Source: Amaranthus tricolor
Taxonomy: Eukaryota > Streptophyta > Magnoliopsida > Caryophyllales > Amaranthaceae
Assembly: GCF_026212465.1 (NCBI RefSeq)
Contig: NC_080059.1
Location: 21,994,339-22,058,338, forward strand
Direction of reading: 5' to 3'
DNA length: 64,000 nt
Part shown: piece after piece, positions 9,991-22,243 of the stretch
Layout of the letters: each line of letters opens with the position of its first letter
How positions within the stretch are numbered: position 1 is the first letter of the stretch
Program-made: the position numbers and the translations under genes
Notes under the pieces: model-generated
Seen by the model: the letters and a program-made list of their open reading frames with translations, nothing else
What the model was told of the DNA's origin: nothing
Database searches by the model: none

Positions 9991-10957
9991 TTTTGAGGAG
10001 TGTCATATGCTCGAGTAAAACTAATTTTAGACAGTTGAGATTGAGACTTAGTGTTTTCCTTTCCTTATTATTCTATCTCTTGATTTGTTCTAAGCATATC
10101 TTCAAGTTCAGACTAACGCTAATGATTTTCTTTAGATCAATCCCTCCCTCTTCAAATAGAATTTTCCTCAATTCTATGTTGTTGTAATGTGGTGCCAGAT
10201 CCCCTATAGTGAAGGTGTTAGAAACTCCATACTGTACTGGGAGATCCACCTCTTATGCATTGTCACCAATCTTTTGGAAAATCTAATAAGGGTCATCTGC
10301 TCTAGGAAATAGTTTATTCTTCCTTTGCTTGAGAAATCTTTCTTTTCTTAGGTGAATCAACACCCAATATCCCGGTTTGAACTGCCTCTTCTCTTGTAGA
10401 TCCTTGTTTGTCATGCTGGCATACTTTTCATTTGCTTTGTTGATATTGTCTCTTATTTGTGCATGCATCTTCATTATAACTTCAGCTTGATGTTTAGCTT
10501 CTTCATGGAACGTGTCATTATGTTTAATGTCCATTAGTGTTACTAACATCAAAGGGTTTATTCTATACACACATTCCAAAGGTGAATGCTTTGTAGTATA
10601 ACTAGGAATTTTGTTGTAGGCAAACTCTACATGACACATTTTTAAATCCCAGTCCCTTGCATTCTTGTTTACAAGTGTCCTAAGTAGGACTCCTAGGGTT
10701 CTATTAGTTACTTAAGTCTGCCCATCTGTTTCTGGGTGATATGATATGCTAAATAGTAATTGTGTGTCCAACAGTCTCCAAAGGGTGGTACAAAATGAAC
10801 TTAGAAATTTACTATCCCTATCAGACATTATGGTCCTAAGCACCCATTGCAACCTACCAGTCTCTGCAAAGTATAACGTAGCTATATGTTTAGCATCATC
10901 CACTTTGTTTCATGCTATGAAATAGACCATCTTTGAGAATATATCTACAACCACCAT
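9991..10957 (-). pseudogene. Ty3/gypsy integrase fragment (element D2)
   Basis: Minus-strand integrase of the same family as D1 but opposite orientation. From right to left: VVVDIFSKMVYFIA (10957-10920), [28 protein letters not shown], then HVEFAYNKIP and the C-terminal basic region ERFLKQRKNKLFPRAD ending near 10283. Weak homology (YGVSNTF.IGDLAPHYN) continues to about 10150. Stops and frameshifts occur between the pieces. It is cut at 10958 by the copia LTR. The remaining left part (9991-10150) is unresolved. Confidence 0.75.
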
Positions 10958-12151
10958 TGTTGGCTCTCTTAGGTTTTGATGATGACTACACTGAACAAAT
11001 GTGTTTTAGAGATTGTGTGCAGGTCGATATCCGATCTTGATAAAGATCGTTGATAGTACCTAAGAGTTGGTCCATGAACTATGTATATGTCAAATATATC
11101 CAATGAAGTTAGATAAGGAAGAACACTTAGGATGTCAAATGTAGATAGGAGGTCTACTGTTCCCAATTTTGATGATCTGACAATACTTGTTGATGGAGAC
11201 AGTATTCTATTCCCAAGACTGAAGTCTGGAAGAATCAACGTCAGCTAAAAATTCTGTAGAATATATTTTTTCTGATTTTTAGTTGATGAATTGTTTAAAA
11301 TTAATTTGTTGCATTATTTAATAAGTTAATAGGCAAAATATATTTTAAAGAAAAATAACCAATCTTTTCTAAAGTGCAGAGAACTTCTCCATATTTTTCT
11401 CCACATAAATAGGCTTCCATTATGGATTAAATTAAGAAAAACTACCATACCTATTTTTAGAAACGTAACCATGACTATTTACTTGCTATTCAAGATCCAC
11501 TTACATCTCATTAATCTAAGGAATAAGGATATAGTGGGTAGTTATTTCTTTTTACTAGCTACATGAGCTCCGATATAAAAGGGACTTGTTTTTCAACCGA
11601 TTAGAGAGAGCAGGAGTGTCCATACGTGAGATCAAAAATTAGCAAGAAATATTTTTGCTCCAAAAGTTGCCAATTAACTTAAAATATTTTCTTATGCAAT
11701 GCATTAATTTTATCCTTAGGAATTTGTCCGTTGCAAAGGGTATTTGAGAGAATTGTTGTAACTAGACTTGGGGAAGTCTAGGGGAGAATAGAGAAGCTTC
11801 GTGTGAAGTAAGAGAAGGAGAAAGAGAAAGAGATGGAGAAAGAGAAAGAGAAGGAGAAGGAGAAAGAGAAAGAGAAGTTGGCCTAGTTTTGTTTATTTGT
11901 TTTATGTAATTTTAACTAATTGCCTAAAATATAGTAGAGAATTTTGAAATCCCGAAGGGTCGTGGTTTTTCCTTCTATTTAGGCCTAGAAGGTTTCCACG
12001 TAAAATTGTATTTTCTCTTTATTATTTTTCGCATCAAGTTTAAGTTTTAATTCCGCAATCTAATTCCATAAAAACAGGGCAAAAATACTTAAACTTATCA
12101 AACAACAATTCACACTCTTGTTGTTATCCACCATCTTTAATCGTTTCTACA
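10958..12151 (+). repeat. 5' LTR of copia element A
   Basis: Opens TGTTGGCTCTCTTAGG and closes CGTTTCTACA before a Met-tRNA primer site. TATA-like GATATAAAAG at 11572-11581. Contains a purine-rich GAGAAAGAGAAAG stretch at 11811-11878 and the paired GACTTGGGGAAGTC near 11764. The same family as 1-1180, 23461-24699 and 38116-38462. Confidence 0.88.
11811..11878 (+). repeat. GA-rich simple repeat in LTR
   Basis: Imperfect GAGAAA/GAGAAGG units, about 68 bp. The matching part of the copia LTR at 23760-23820 is CT-rich on the plus strand, in agreement with its reverse orientation. Confidence 0.8.
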
Positions 12152-12153
12152 AT

Positions 12154-12165
12154 TGATATCAGAGC
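12154..12165 (+). other. Copia primer-binding site
   Basis: TGATATCAGAGC, one mismatch from the usual TGGTATCAGAGC complement of initiator Met tRNA, two bases after the LTR end. Confidence 0.8.
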
Positions 12166-12201
12166 TCTGTTCCACAAACTGATCAGGAAACCCTGAAAAC
12201 A

Positions 12202-13301
12202 ATGTCTTGGTATTTTAGAGATGTCGAAGAAATTCTTCAGGAACAACAGATGCGCCAATCAAAGAAATTACAAGGAATGAAGATCTGCAAATTCCAAATC
12301 CGACTACGAATGCCACAAATATGGAAGTACTGATCAGTTCATCAAAGATTTCCTAACATGGAAAAATGAAAAGGGCAAAGGAAAGGCAAGGGAAACTGGA
12401 AGACTACCGATGAAAGGAAATCTCAATAAAACAGACTTTCACAAAGCCATGATTGCTGCATGGAGTGAATCCGAGAGTGAAGCTGAAACAGAGATCCCCG
12501 TAGAGGAAGAAACAACCAATTTATGTCTCATGGCTTCCCACGACAACAATAATGAAAAGTCAAGAGGAAAAGAGGTAATGTCTTCTAATTCATTTCTTAA
12601 CCACCTATTTAGTTTGGATAAATATAAATTAATTGAATTGCTTATGGAGAGACAATATAAATTGGAAGAAATAACGTTAAATGTCTCCAAATTGAAAAAG
12701 ACCTTAAGATTAGTAAAGACCATGTTTCCTATCTAAACTCTTTTAGATCCGATGTTCAAAATAAATTCTTTAATTTGTTACATCAAAACATCACCTTAAA
12801 GGAAATATTATAAAGGGTAAAACAAGAAATTATTATTCTTAATGTTGAGTTAACCCAATATAAATTATTAGGGTTAAACAAGGACGTTAACGACATACCT
12901 ATTCATGACTTTAGTACTGATTTTCAAAAATTAAAAATTGACCTAGAATCCAGTAAAGCCCAAAATGAAAAATTAAAGCTTGAATTAAATTCAAGAGGAA
13001 AAGGGAAAATCAAAGATGTACCTAAATGTATTCAAGATGCTAGAATTAAAAGTATTAAACGCTTAGGTTACTATAACAATAATAAAAAGAAAAAGGTCTA
13101 TGTCAATCTCCTAAGTAGTAATGTTTGTACCTTTTGTGGCAAAACTGGACACCTAAAACATCAATGTGCCAAAAGAGAACAGCATGATAAATCTAACAAA
13201 ATTTATGTCGATCGCATTTGGATAAATAAATATGATTCATGTCTAATCGACAAGAAACCCAAGGAAGACGGGGTTCTTGATTCTAACAATTAATTTGTTT
13301 T
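12202..13301 (+). pseudogene. Copia gag, degenerate
   Basis: ATG at 12202 starts a short piece. The N-terminal capsid region is mostly deleted. An open stretch at 12410-12736 carries KTDFHKAMIAAWSESESE and the acidic block before NLCLMASHD, typical of plant copia gag. A CCHC zinc knuckle CTFCGKTGHLKHQC (C-x2-C-x4-H-x4-C) lies at 13126-13167 in a later frame. Several frameshifts and stops separate them. The sequence ends at the target duplication GCAGG (13302-13306), where the Tekay element is inserted; pol resumes at 33285. Confidence 0.8.
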
Positions 13302-14712
13302 GCAGGTGTAACGGCATGATCCCGGTTCACATAACGGACACTAAAGAAACATCTCTACTTGGATCGTCAGCGTTCCATCGATAAAGGAATATAACTAAGA
13401 CAGAAAACAGACTCGAACAAAAAAAAAAACAAGTCAGCGGAAGTCTTTTACATACAATTCGAGAGCCTAAAGGCCTCTAAACCAACTAATTGAAATAGCG
13501 GAAACGAAAAGAAAACTACACAATCGCCTGGTTTTTAATTACATAATTTCTTTCTACTCATAATCTAAAAAGATAATAGCATAGTCTTGATAATTACGGG
13601 TTCTAAACCGAGATCTCACTCCAGGCCCCACCTACAATCAACCTACTAGTCGTTATATGACAACACACAGTAGGTTCCAAAGAAACAAACCAATACACGT
13701 CAGACACTTCATACAAATATCAATCAGGATGAATACAAGAAAAATGTTCATCCTAGCATGCATAGGCTCTAATACATTTATTATTAATAAATCCCAACTT
13801 GTAATGTTGCCCGTCCTGTTCGGGTCGTCCAAGTATAGACCATTCATTATTAGATAATTCTAACTTGTAACGTTGCCCATCCTGTTCGGGTCGATCAAGT
13901 ATAAATTCGAATATTTTTGGAGGAATACACTTGGGAGAGCTAATCCCAAGGCAACCACCGAACTAAGACGTTGCCCGTCCTGTTCGGGTCGTCAAAGGCT
14001 AAAGTATGCACACCCCCATGGTGACCGTAATGATCCAAAACTGCCATGGGAACAATAATTGTAATAATCCAAACCGAACGTCAACCCCTTTTGGGTAACA
14101 TAACCAAACGTCAACCCCTTTGGGTGAAAAACACATAAATTCTCAATTTCCAATTAATTTCTTTCAAATTATTTGAGGTGTCTAATCCTTATGTGATTTA
14201 CAATGCCTCGATTAGGAATAAAACAACACTACTTGCACAACCACATAAACAGTATGGTCTAAGCGCTGCAAACAACAATGTTCAAGCACGACCGAAATTT
14301 TGCCCTCTTATGAATTGAGGTCCTAAATAACACACACACAAAACGATCACGTATTAAAACGTGTTTTCACATTTAATCCACTCCATACTCTAAAATATCA
14401 CTAAGACTTGATAATTTTTAATTGTTTACATCCAAAACCCAATGGTCCCAAATTTCAAATTCTGACCAAAAATTTAAGGGTCGTTTCGGACAGTTTAAAA
14501 AATTCAAATGAAAAATCCAACTTCGCCATTGCGTTCGAAACGTGACAATTACCTTGGGTACCAAATTTCATAATTTCTAACATCCATTTACTATTTTTAA
14601 TTATTTTAAGCGTTTAACGAGTTTTTAACGCAACGATGCATAAAACAACGGAAAACGATTAACGTTTCCCGGTCGGCACCTCTAACGAGGCAGAACAGCT
14701 GCTGCCGAATAC

Positions 14713-14716
<4 letters not shown>

Positions 14717-14790
<74 letters not shown>

Positions 14791-14797
14791 TATTATA

Positions 14798-14851
<54 letters not shown>
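14717..14851. repeat. (TA)n followed by (TTA)n microsatellite
   Basis: About 70 bp of TA followed by about 65 bp of ATT/TTA. The other LTR of the same element has only a short version (32130-32170), so the tract grew after insertion. Confidence 0.9.
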
Positions 14852-15304
14852 TTATATATACATTATCAACCCTTTTTAAATCTCATGATCAAAATAACTC
14901 TAGCAAGATCACATTCACAAAATCCTTCAAGAGACTTGAAATTTCATAAATTATGATAACTAGATTAAATACTTAATTCTCTCAAAAAAATAAATTTTGT
15001 AGAGAATTACAAAACCATGTCACATTTTTAAATCAAGACACATATACATAAATATAATACAATCTTTCAAACAAATCGAATTTTGCTAAAGGATTTGCAA
15101 ATTCTTGGTTGACTACCTTACTTGATCCATACCCTCCAAATTTCTACTATCAAATTTAAATTTAGTTGGAGAAATTTAAACCATAAAAGAAATTTATTTA
15201 AATATCAACATAAACTCAATTCTTATAACAAATTTAAACTTTGTTAAAGAATATAAATCAAGAAACATAACCTAATCCTTTTAACAAAATTAAGGTTTAT
15301 TAAG

Positions 15305-16281
15305 TGATATAGGTTGGCTATGTATTAAACAAGAACCAAATTATAAACACACGTTTGTATTTTGAAGTTTCGAATTCAATAAAGAAGGCCGATTATTTTC
15401 TATTGTAATGGAATTGTTTTGTGATTTTTTTGTGGTTTGAAACAAGGAAAATTAAGAAAGATATGTTGATTGAACAACTTAAAAATGGCTGAACCAAAGG
15501 TTTAATTTCGATATAGAATTCACCACGAAATTAAAGCTAGGGGCTCCTAAGAACACGTTCAATCTTTAGCCAAAAGAAAGAAAAGCAAAGGAACTTCAAC
15601 TTACTTTCAACTACTCCAAGTTAAAACTAAATTGCAAAGAAAGAACAAGAAATGCTCAAAGGTTGTTTGTATTAAAGATGTAAATGGAAGTGAGTGAATT
15701 ACAAGAGAGCAAGTAGCCTATTTATACTAAAGAATTCAGCACAAAAGATTACAACTTGCAAGCTCCCAACAGCTATATTTTTAAATCTAGTGGATAGGAA
15801 CTCCAACAGCTATATTTTTTTATCTAGAGGATATTTGGAAATAAAGTGATTTGGCTTGATTTGAATTGATTTGCAAATGTCCTTCAATAATCTTAATATA
15901 TCCTTGATGATTTTCAGCCATTTTGTTGATTTATGGCTGAATGTTTTGCTTCGATTCTTGCTTCGCACGTTTTGTAAATTTCGAACCCATTTGAGCCAAA
16001 AATAAATACTAGACTTAAAAGAAAATTACAACTCAACTAACTAAACATGAGACATGATTAAGCTTGATCCTAAACCTGGCTTAATCATCTCTAAGACTTT
16101 GTTTCATTATAAAAATGAAAATACAAAATAAAGACTCATATTAAAGAAGAAGACTTAGTTCATGATTACAAAATTAAAAGACTTGACATTTGAACCTTGA
16201 ATTTGAGCATCTTCCATATGATGAATCATGGTATTGATCTTGGTTAGCTCATGAGAACTAGATGTAGGTGATCCTACATCA
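15305..16281 (-). repeat. 3' LTR of gypsy B
   Basis: Bounded by TGATATAGGTTGG and GTGATCCTACATCA; followed on the plus strand by TCCTCCCCTTCTTTG, the complement of the purine tract. It encodes the last 42 residues of the pol frame. Confidence 0.92.
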
Positions 16282-17506
16282 TCCTCCCCTTCTTTGAAGA
16301 AGCTTGACCTCAAGATTGGTAACATATCCTCCTCATGGAATGGAATTAAATCTGCAACATTAAAAGTAGAAGACACACCATAGCTACTAGGTAGCTCTAG
16401 TTTGTAAGCATTGTCATTTACCTTGTCCAAAATTTCGAACGGTCCATCAATTCTAGCACTTAACTTTGATTTCCTTTGTGTGGGAAACCTATCCTTTCTC
16501 AAGTAAATCCATACTAAGTCGCCTTCTTTAAAAATCACTTCTTTTCTCTTTTGATCCACTCTTTCCTTAACCTTCTCATTCATTTTCTCAATCCTTTCTA
16601 CAACTTACTTATGCACCTTTTGAATCTCATTGGCTCTAGACTCGGCATCATGACTAAACTTCAAAGGTGTAGGAAAAGGCGTAAGATCTATAGGGGTTAA
16701 AGGATTAAGGCCATAAACTATAAAGAAACGAGAAAACCCGATTGTCTTGTTAGTAACTCGATTATAAGCAAATTCAGCATGTGGTAGCAATTGTTCCCAT
16801 TGTTTAGGATTCTTAGTAATGAGGGCACGCAACAAGGTTCCTAAGGTCCTATTGGTTACTTCGGTTTTACCATCAGTTTGGGGGTTGCTAGAACTACTAA
16901 AGTTAAGCTTGGTTCCCATCTTTTTCCACAAGGTAAGCCAAAAATGACTAAGAAACTTTGAATCTCTATCACTTACCATACTTCTTGCTATCCCATGTAG
17001 TCTTACTATTTTCTTAAAGTAAAGATTAGCAATGTTAACGGCATCATGTGTAGTATGAAAGGCAATGAAATGGGCCATCTTAGAAAACCTATCAACAACA
17101 ACCATAATGGAATCCTTATTGTTAGAGGTTCTAGGAAGTCCGGTTATGAAGTCTAAGCTCACATCTTCCATGGGTTTTGTGGTGTAGGAAGTGGTTGGTA
17201 AAGACCTTGAGACGTTTTGTGGGCTTTGGCTTTTAGGCATTGCACACACCTCTTAATAATATGAACAACATCTTTAGCAAGTTTGGGCCAATAAAAGGTC
17301 TCACTCACTAAAGTTATGGTCTTTTCTTCCCAAAAATGTCCTCCAAGTCCTCCCTCATGATATTCCTTAATTAAGGTCTCCCTAACACTATGTCTAGGCA
17401 CACATAATTGATTACCTCGAAAGAGATATCCTTGAAAGATGTAAACAAAGTCCTTGAGGTTTGTTATGACATTTTTCAAATATTTCTCCAAAATCGACAT
17501 CATCAA
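16155..17506 (-). pseudogene. Gypsy B integrase with LTR-encoded tail
   Basis: Three frames. 17506-17159 has the zinc domain (EYHEGGLGGHF and CVQC). 17249-16605 has the catalytic core: first Asp in [13 protein letters not shown], second in MVSDRDSKF, Glu in NPQTDGKTEVTNR. 16583-16155 has the basic C-terminal region (DRFPTQRKSKLSARIDGPFE) without a chromodomain. The last frame enters the 3' LTR at 16281 and adds 42 residues before its stop. A pol that ends in the LTR is reported for centromeric (CRM) gypsy elements; whether this is that lineage is only a suggestion. Confidence 0.88.
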
Positions 17507-18965
17507 TATAACATTCTTTTAACAATTCCATCCCAACAACCTTAGTATTCAAAGTACTCAAAAGCAAGTATCTCCTAGATAAAGCATGAGCTCCGGTGTT
17601 TAGTTTACCCGCTTTGTGTTTAATGGTGATATGAAAGGTTTGTAGGAACTCGACCGACTTAGCATGTCTAGATTGAAGTTTGTGTTGGCTTTGAATGAAC
17701 TTTAAGGCCTCATGGTCAGAATGTAACACAAATTCTTTGGCAATCAAGTAGTGTCTCCAATGCTCTAAACATCTAATGATAGCATAAAACTCCTTATCAT
17801 AAGTTGAGTATTTCCTCTTAGCATTATTGAGCTTCTCACTAAAGTAAGCAAGGGGTTTGTTGTTTTGAGTAAGGACACCTCCAATACCTGCCCCAGATGC
17901 ATCACACTCTACTTCAAAAATATCATCAAAATTAGGCAAAGCTAGAACAGGTGCGGTGGTAAGTTAGTTTTTGATGGTGTCAAAGGCTGCTTGTGCTTTG
18001 GAATTCCACTCAAAAGTCTTAAGTTTTGTGAGTTCGGGTGAAAGGGGCCATGATTGAACTAAAGTTTGGGACAAACCTCTTATAAAAAGAAGCTAAACCA
18101 TGACATGATCTAACTTGGTGAATGGTGGTAGGAATAGGCCAGTCTCTAATAGCTTCAACTTTCTTTTCATCCGCTTTTATTCCCTCAATTGACACAATAA
18201 ACCCAAGAAACTTAACTGACTCCGAAAAGAATTGACATTTCTCCAAGTTACCATATAACTTCTCCTTAGCTAGCACACTAAACACTTGATGTAAATGATC
18301 AACATGTTCATCTTCACTTTGACTATACACCAAAATATCATCAAAATAAACCACTACAAAGTGACCTAAGAAAGGCTTCAAGTTTTGGTTCATAAGTCTC
18401 ATAAAGGTAGAAGGTGCATTAGATAAACCAAAGGACATAACTAACCATTTATAAAGTCCTTCCTTAGTCTTAAATGCGGTTTTCCACTCATCCCCCTCAT
18501 GGATTCTAACTTGGTGATATCCACTCCTAAGGTCAATCTTAGAGAAAACTTTAGAACCATATAGATCATCTAACAAATCATTAAGTCTAGGTATGGGAAA
18601 TCTATACTTGATAGTGATTCTATTGATGGCTCAACTATCTACACACATCCTCATTTCTCCATTCTTTTTAGGCACAAGTAAAGTAGGAACGGCACAAGGA
18701 CTTATGGATTCTCTAATCAAACCTTTAGCTAACAAATCATCAACTTGTCTCCTAATTTCTTCGGTTTCCTTAGGATTAGTCCTATAGGCTGGTTTGTTAG
18801 GCAATGAGGAACCGGGAATGAAATCAATTTTATATTGTATATCCCTTTTAGGTGGAAGTCCATTTGGTATTTCATTAGGAAAACATATGCAAATTCATCA
18901 AGCAAAGGTTCAATCAAAGGGTGATCATGCAAAACAGATTCGGTTTCATCATTTAGCAATAACAA
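17412..18965 (-). pseudogene. Gypsy B reverse transcriptase and RNase H
   Basis: RT starts in the frame 18965-18729. The link piece has an in-frame TGA near 18630 within CVDS*AINRI, where CGA (Arg) is expected. The palm continues at 18576-18019 with [12 protein letters not shown] and the catalytic [11 protein letters not shown]. RNase H lies at 17939-17412 with ECDASGAGIG, AYFSEKLNNAKRKYSTYDKE, and LHSDHEALKF. A frameshift near 18020 separates RT from RNase H. All catalytic motifs survive; inactivation is by one nonsense and one or two frame changes. Confidence 0.88.
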
Positions 18966-18968
18966 TTC

Positions 18969-20545
18969 TTATCGTTCCACAAATTCATGTTGTTCACTTT
19001 TAAGTATAGGAATTAAAGAATGAAAATTAGTTAAAGTTGCTTGTAATTTAGAATTATGGGCAGGTGCATATGGAGCCAACGTGATCTTTTTCTTATTTAA
19101 AACAAAAGTATGTGTATTTTTAAAGCCATCATGCATAACTTTTCTATCATATTGCCAAGGTCTTCCTAATAAAACATGACATGCATCCATAGGTATAACA
19201 TCACATAAAAGACTCTCCTTATAACTATTACCAATGGAAAATGAAAGCAAAACTTGAGAGTTTACAGGAATACCTTTGTTTTTATTCAACCATTGAATCA
19301 TGTATGGCTCGGGGTGTGGAGTGGCGGTGAGATTAAGCTTGTCCACTATAGTCTTTGAAGCGACATTAGTGCAACTTCCTCCATCAATGATAAGCAAACA
19401 GATCTTACCTTTAACCGTACATTTTGTGTGGAATATTGCTTCCCTTTGTGGGTTTGGATCTTTGGCTTTGACCCCACTAAGAGCTCTTCGCATAACCAAT
19501 AATTCTCCTTCATCCAGATATATCATTTCCTCATCAAGTTCAGCATCGTCACAGAAATCCTCCTCTTTTTCCTCTTGATGATCATCAAATTCAACCAAGT
19601 TCACCATTTTTCTGTTTGGGCATTCGGAAGAAATATGTCCTAGGCCTTGACACTTAAAACATCTCCTAGGTGTGAATGAATTGGTGTTTGGTTTGGGTGT
19701 ATTGGGCACGCTTAGGGGCTGCTTTAAATTATTGTTTTGCAAAGCTTTTGAATCTTGTGAATGGGCTTTGGAATAGGAATGGGGAGTGTTCTTTTCGTAG
19801 GAATTGAAAATGGTAGTTCTTCCTGAAGTGAAACGTGAGGTTTCTTTCATTTTAGTTCTTTGTTGTTTATCCACTTTATGTGCAAGGTTAAATAAATCAT
19901 CAAGGCAAGCATAAGGTTGTAATTCAACAATGTTTCTGATTTTTGAATCTAAACCATTTAAAAATCTTACCAAGGTTTGGTGGTCATCCTCCTTAAGGTC
20001 GCATCTAATGATCATGGTTTCAAATTCTCGACCATATTCTTCTACACTCCTTCCATCTTGTTGTAGATGTTGAAGTTTGGTGAAATTCTCTTGCATGTAG
20101 TATGAAGGCAGAAACTTTTCCTTCATTTGCTTCTTCATCTTTTCCCATGATCTAATCTTGTCTTTCCCTTCTCTTTCTCGTTTTGCACATTTTCTAGCCC
20201 ACCAAGTAGAAGCATATTTGTGAATTTTAATGCTACTATCTTTACCTTCTTTTCTTCATCCGTATTCTTGTAATCAAATACTGTTTCAATGGTTCTTACC
20301 CATTCAAGGAACTCATCTCCATCTAATCTTCCTTCAAATTCTGGAATGTCAACTCTAAGATCATCTCCACGGCTTGTTTGCCTATTAACTTTAGGACTTT
20401 CAGACTCATAATCCCCACCTTCCCTTAAGGTGCGTTTTAGGTCTAGAAACTCTTTAAGTTGGGCTTGTAAATATTTAATGGTGGCATTTTGCTCTTCAAC
20501 AATTCTGCTCAAATCACTTGTTTGTCCTTCACCACTTTGAGACAT
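18969..20545 (-). pseudogene. Gypsy B gag and protease
   Basis: Starts at 20545 (MSQSGEGQTSDLSR...), close to the primer site. A coiled-coil N-terminus is followed by the Retrotrans_gag domain (DIPEFEGRLDGDEFLEWVRT). One frameshift near 20200 divides it. The second frame (from 20138) continues with LPSYYMQENFTKLQHLQQDG and the zinc knuckle CFKCQGLGHISSEC. The protease follows with active-site IIDGGSCTN and CHVLLGRPWQYDR. Gag forms the capsid, the knuckle binds genomic RNA, and the protease matures the polyprotein. Only the one frameshift is needed to explain the break, so the damage looks recent. Confidence 0.88.
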
Positions 20546-20595
20546 GGTGTTATGCTTTGTGAATGAACGAAATTAAGGCTAGGAGCGTAGCCTTG

Positions 20596-20607
20596 GCTCT
20601 GATACCA
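20596..20607 (-). other. Primer-binding site of gypsy B
   Basis: Minus-strand TGGTATCAGAGC three bases from the LTR, a perfect match to the usual initiator Met tRNA site. Confidence 0.88.
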
Positions 20608-20610
20608 AGA

Positions 20611-21588
20611 TGATATAGGTTGGCTATGTATTAAACAAGAACCAAACTATAAACACACGTTTGTATTTTGAAGTTTCGAATTCAATAAAGAAGGTTGATT
20701 ATTTTCTATTGTAATGGAATTGTTTTGTGATTTTTTTGTGGTTTGAAACAAGGAAAATTAAGAAAGATATGTTGATTGAACAACTTAAAAATGGCTGAAC
20801 CAAAGGTTTAATTTCGATACAGAATTCACCACGAAATTAAAGCTAGGGGCTCCTAAGAACACATTCAATCTTTAGCCAAAAGAAAGAAAAGCAAAGGAAC
20901 TTCAACTTACTTTCAACTACTCCAAGTGAAAACTAAATTGCAAAGAAAGAACAAGAAATGCTCAAAGGTTGTTTGTATTAAAGATGTAAATGGAAGTGAG
21001 TGAATTACAAGAGAGCAAGTAGCCTATTTATACTAAAGAATTCAGCACAAAAGATTACAACTTGCAAGCTCCCAACAGCTATATTTTTAAATCTAGTGGA
21101 TAGGAACTCCAACAGCTATATTTTTTTTATCTAGGGGATATTTGGAAATAAAGTGATTTGGCTTGATTTGAATTGATTTGCAAATGTCCTTCAATAATCT
21201 TCATATATCCTTGATGATTTTCAGCCATTTTGTTGATTTATTGGTGAATGTTTTGCTTCGATTCTTGCTTCGCACGTTTTGTAAATTTCGAACCCATTTG
21301 AGCCAAAAATAAATATTAGACTTAAAAGAAAATTCCAACTCAACTAACTAAACATGAGACATGATTAAGCTTGATCCTAAACCTAGCTTAATCATCTCTA
21401 AGACTTTATTTCATTATAAAAATGAAAATACAAAATAAAGACTCATATTAAAGAAGAAGACTTAGTTCATGATTACAAAATTAAAAGACTTGACATTTGA
21501 ACCTTGAATTTGAGCATCTTCCATATGATGAATCATGGTATTGATCTTGGTTAGCTCATGAGAACTAGATGTAGGTGATCCTACATCA
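20611..21588 (-). repeat. 5' LTR of gypsy B
   Basis: Near-identical partner of 15305-16281. On the minus strand a TATAAATA box lies at 21025-21032. Confidence 0.92.
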
Positions 21589-22243
21589 TTAAGGGATTAT
21601 TAAAGAAAAATACATAAAAATATACTCAATCCTTCTCAAAGTCATAGGATATCATCATACATAAAATATAATTTATCTTAGAAAACCTTGTATATAAAAT
21701 CTACAATTAGCAATTCCATTAAATTTACCCCTTTGATCAAAAGATTAAATGACAAAAACAAGAGAACAATTTTTTTTTTATGTTTGTGAATGCCGAAAGC
21801 AAGAAGCACAAGGAAGAGAAAGATTTTTCTGATTTTTCTTTGTTCACATGAGGTTTTGAAATGTGAAGAAAACAAATGATGTTTAGGATTAATAGGGAAA
21901 TTAAGGATCAACCAAATTAATCCTAATTACACCATTATGAGAAGTGTTACAAGACTCCTCCCATACTCTCAAAACCGGCTGCCCCCTTCACCTCCTTTCC
22001 ATTATAATTTTTTTTAAATTAATTAAGTAATTATTATACTTTTGTTAAAACAGCAAAGAAACATCACGCGATAACATCGTACGCGATAAAACTTGTTACC
22101 GTTAAAATTAAACTTACTTTATTTCTTATAATTAACTATATAAAATAGTATAATTTAATATTACTTATTTATTTTATTTTGTTATACTTTATTTTATTAT
22201 ATTTTTATTTATTTTTAAACCCGATAAATTACGGGGTGTTACA

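Larger units (their letters stand above)
15305..21588 (-). mobile_element. Ty3/gypsy element B, young and nearly complete
   Basis: A 6.3-kb minus-strand element in the Tekay LTR, with target duplication TTAAG (15300-15304 and 21589-21593). The LTRs (977 and 978 bp) are almost identical by eye, so it is the most recent full insertion here. Gag with zinc knuckle, protease, RT, RNase H and integrase are all present, in several frames separated by a few single-base lesions. There is no chromodomain. The pol frame runs into the 3' LTR. Confidence 0.92.
13307..22243 (-). repeat. 3' LTR of Tekay-like element, split by gypsy B
   Basis: Matches 30666-33279 almost throughout once gypsy B and its target copy (15305-21593) are taken out, leaving about 2.65 kb. 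It lacks about 34 bp near its left tip that the other LTR has, and has a much longer TA/TTA tract (14717-14851). Both LTRs carry three dispersed copies of GTTGCCC(G/A)TCCTGTTCGGGTCG (here about 13804, 13873 and 13972). Confidence 0.85.
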
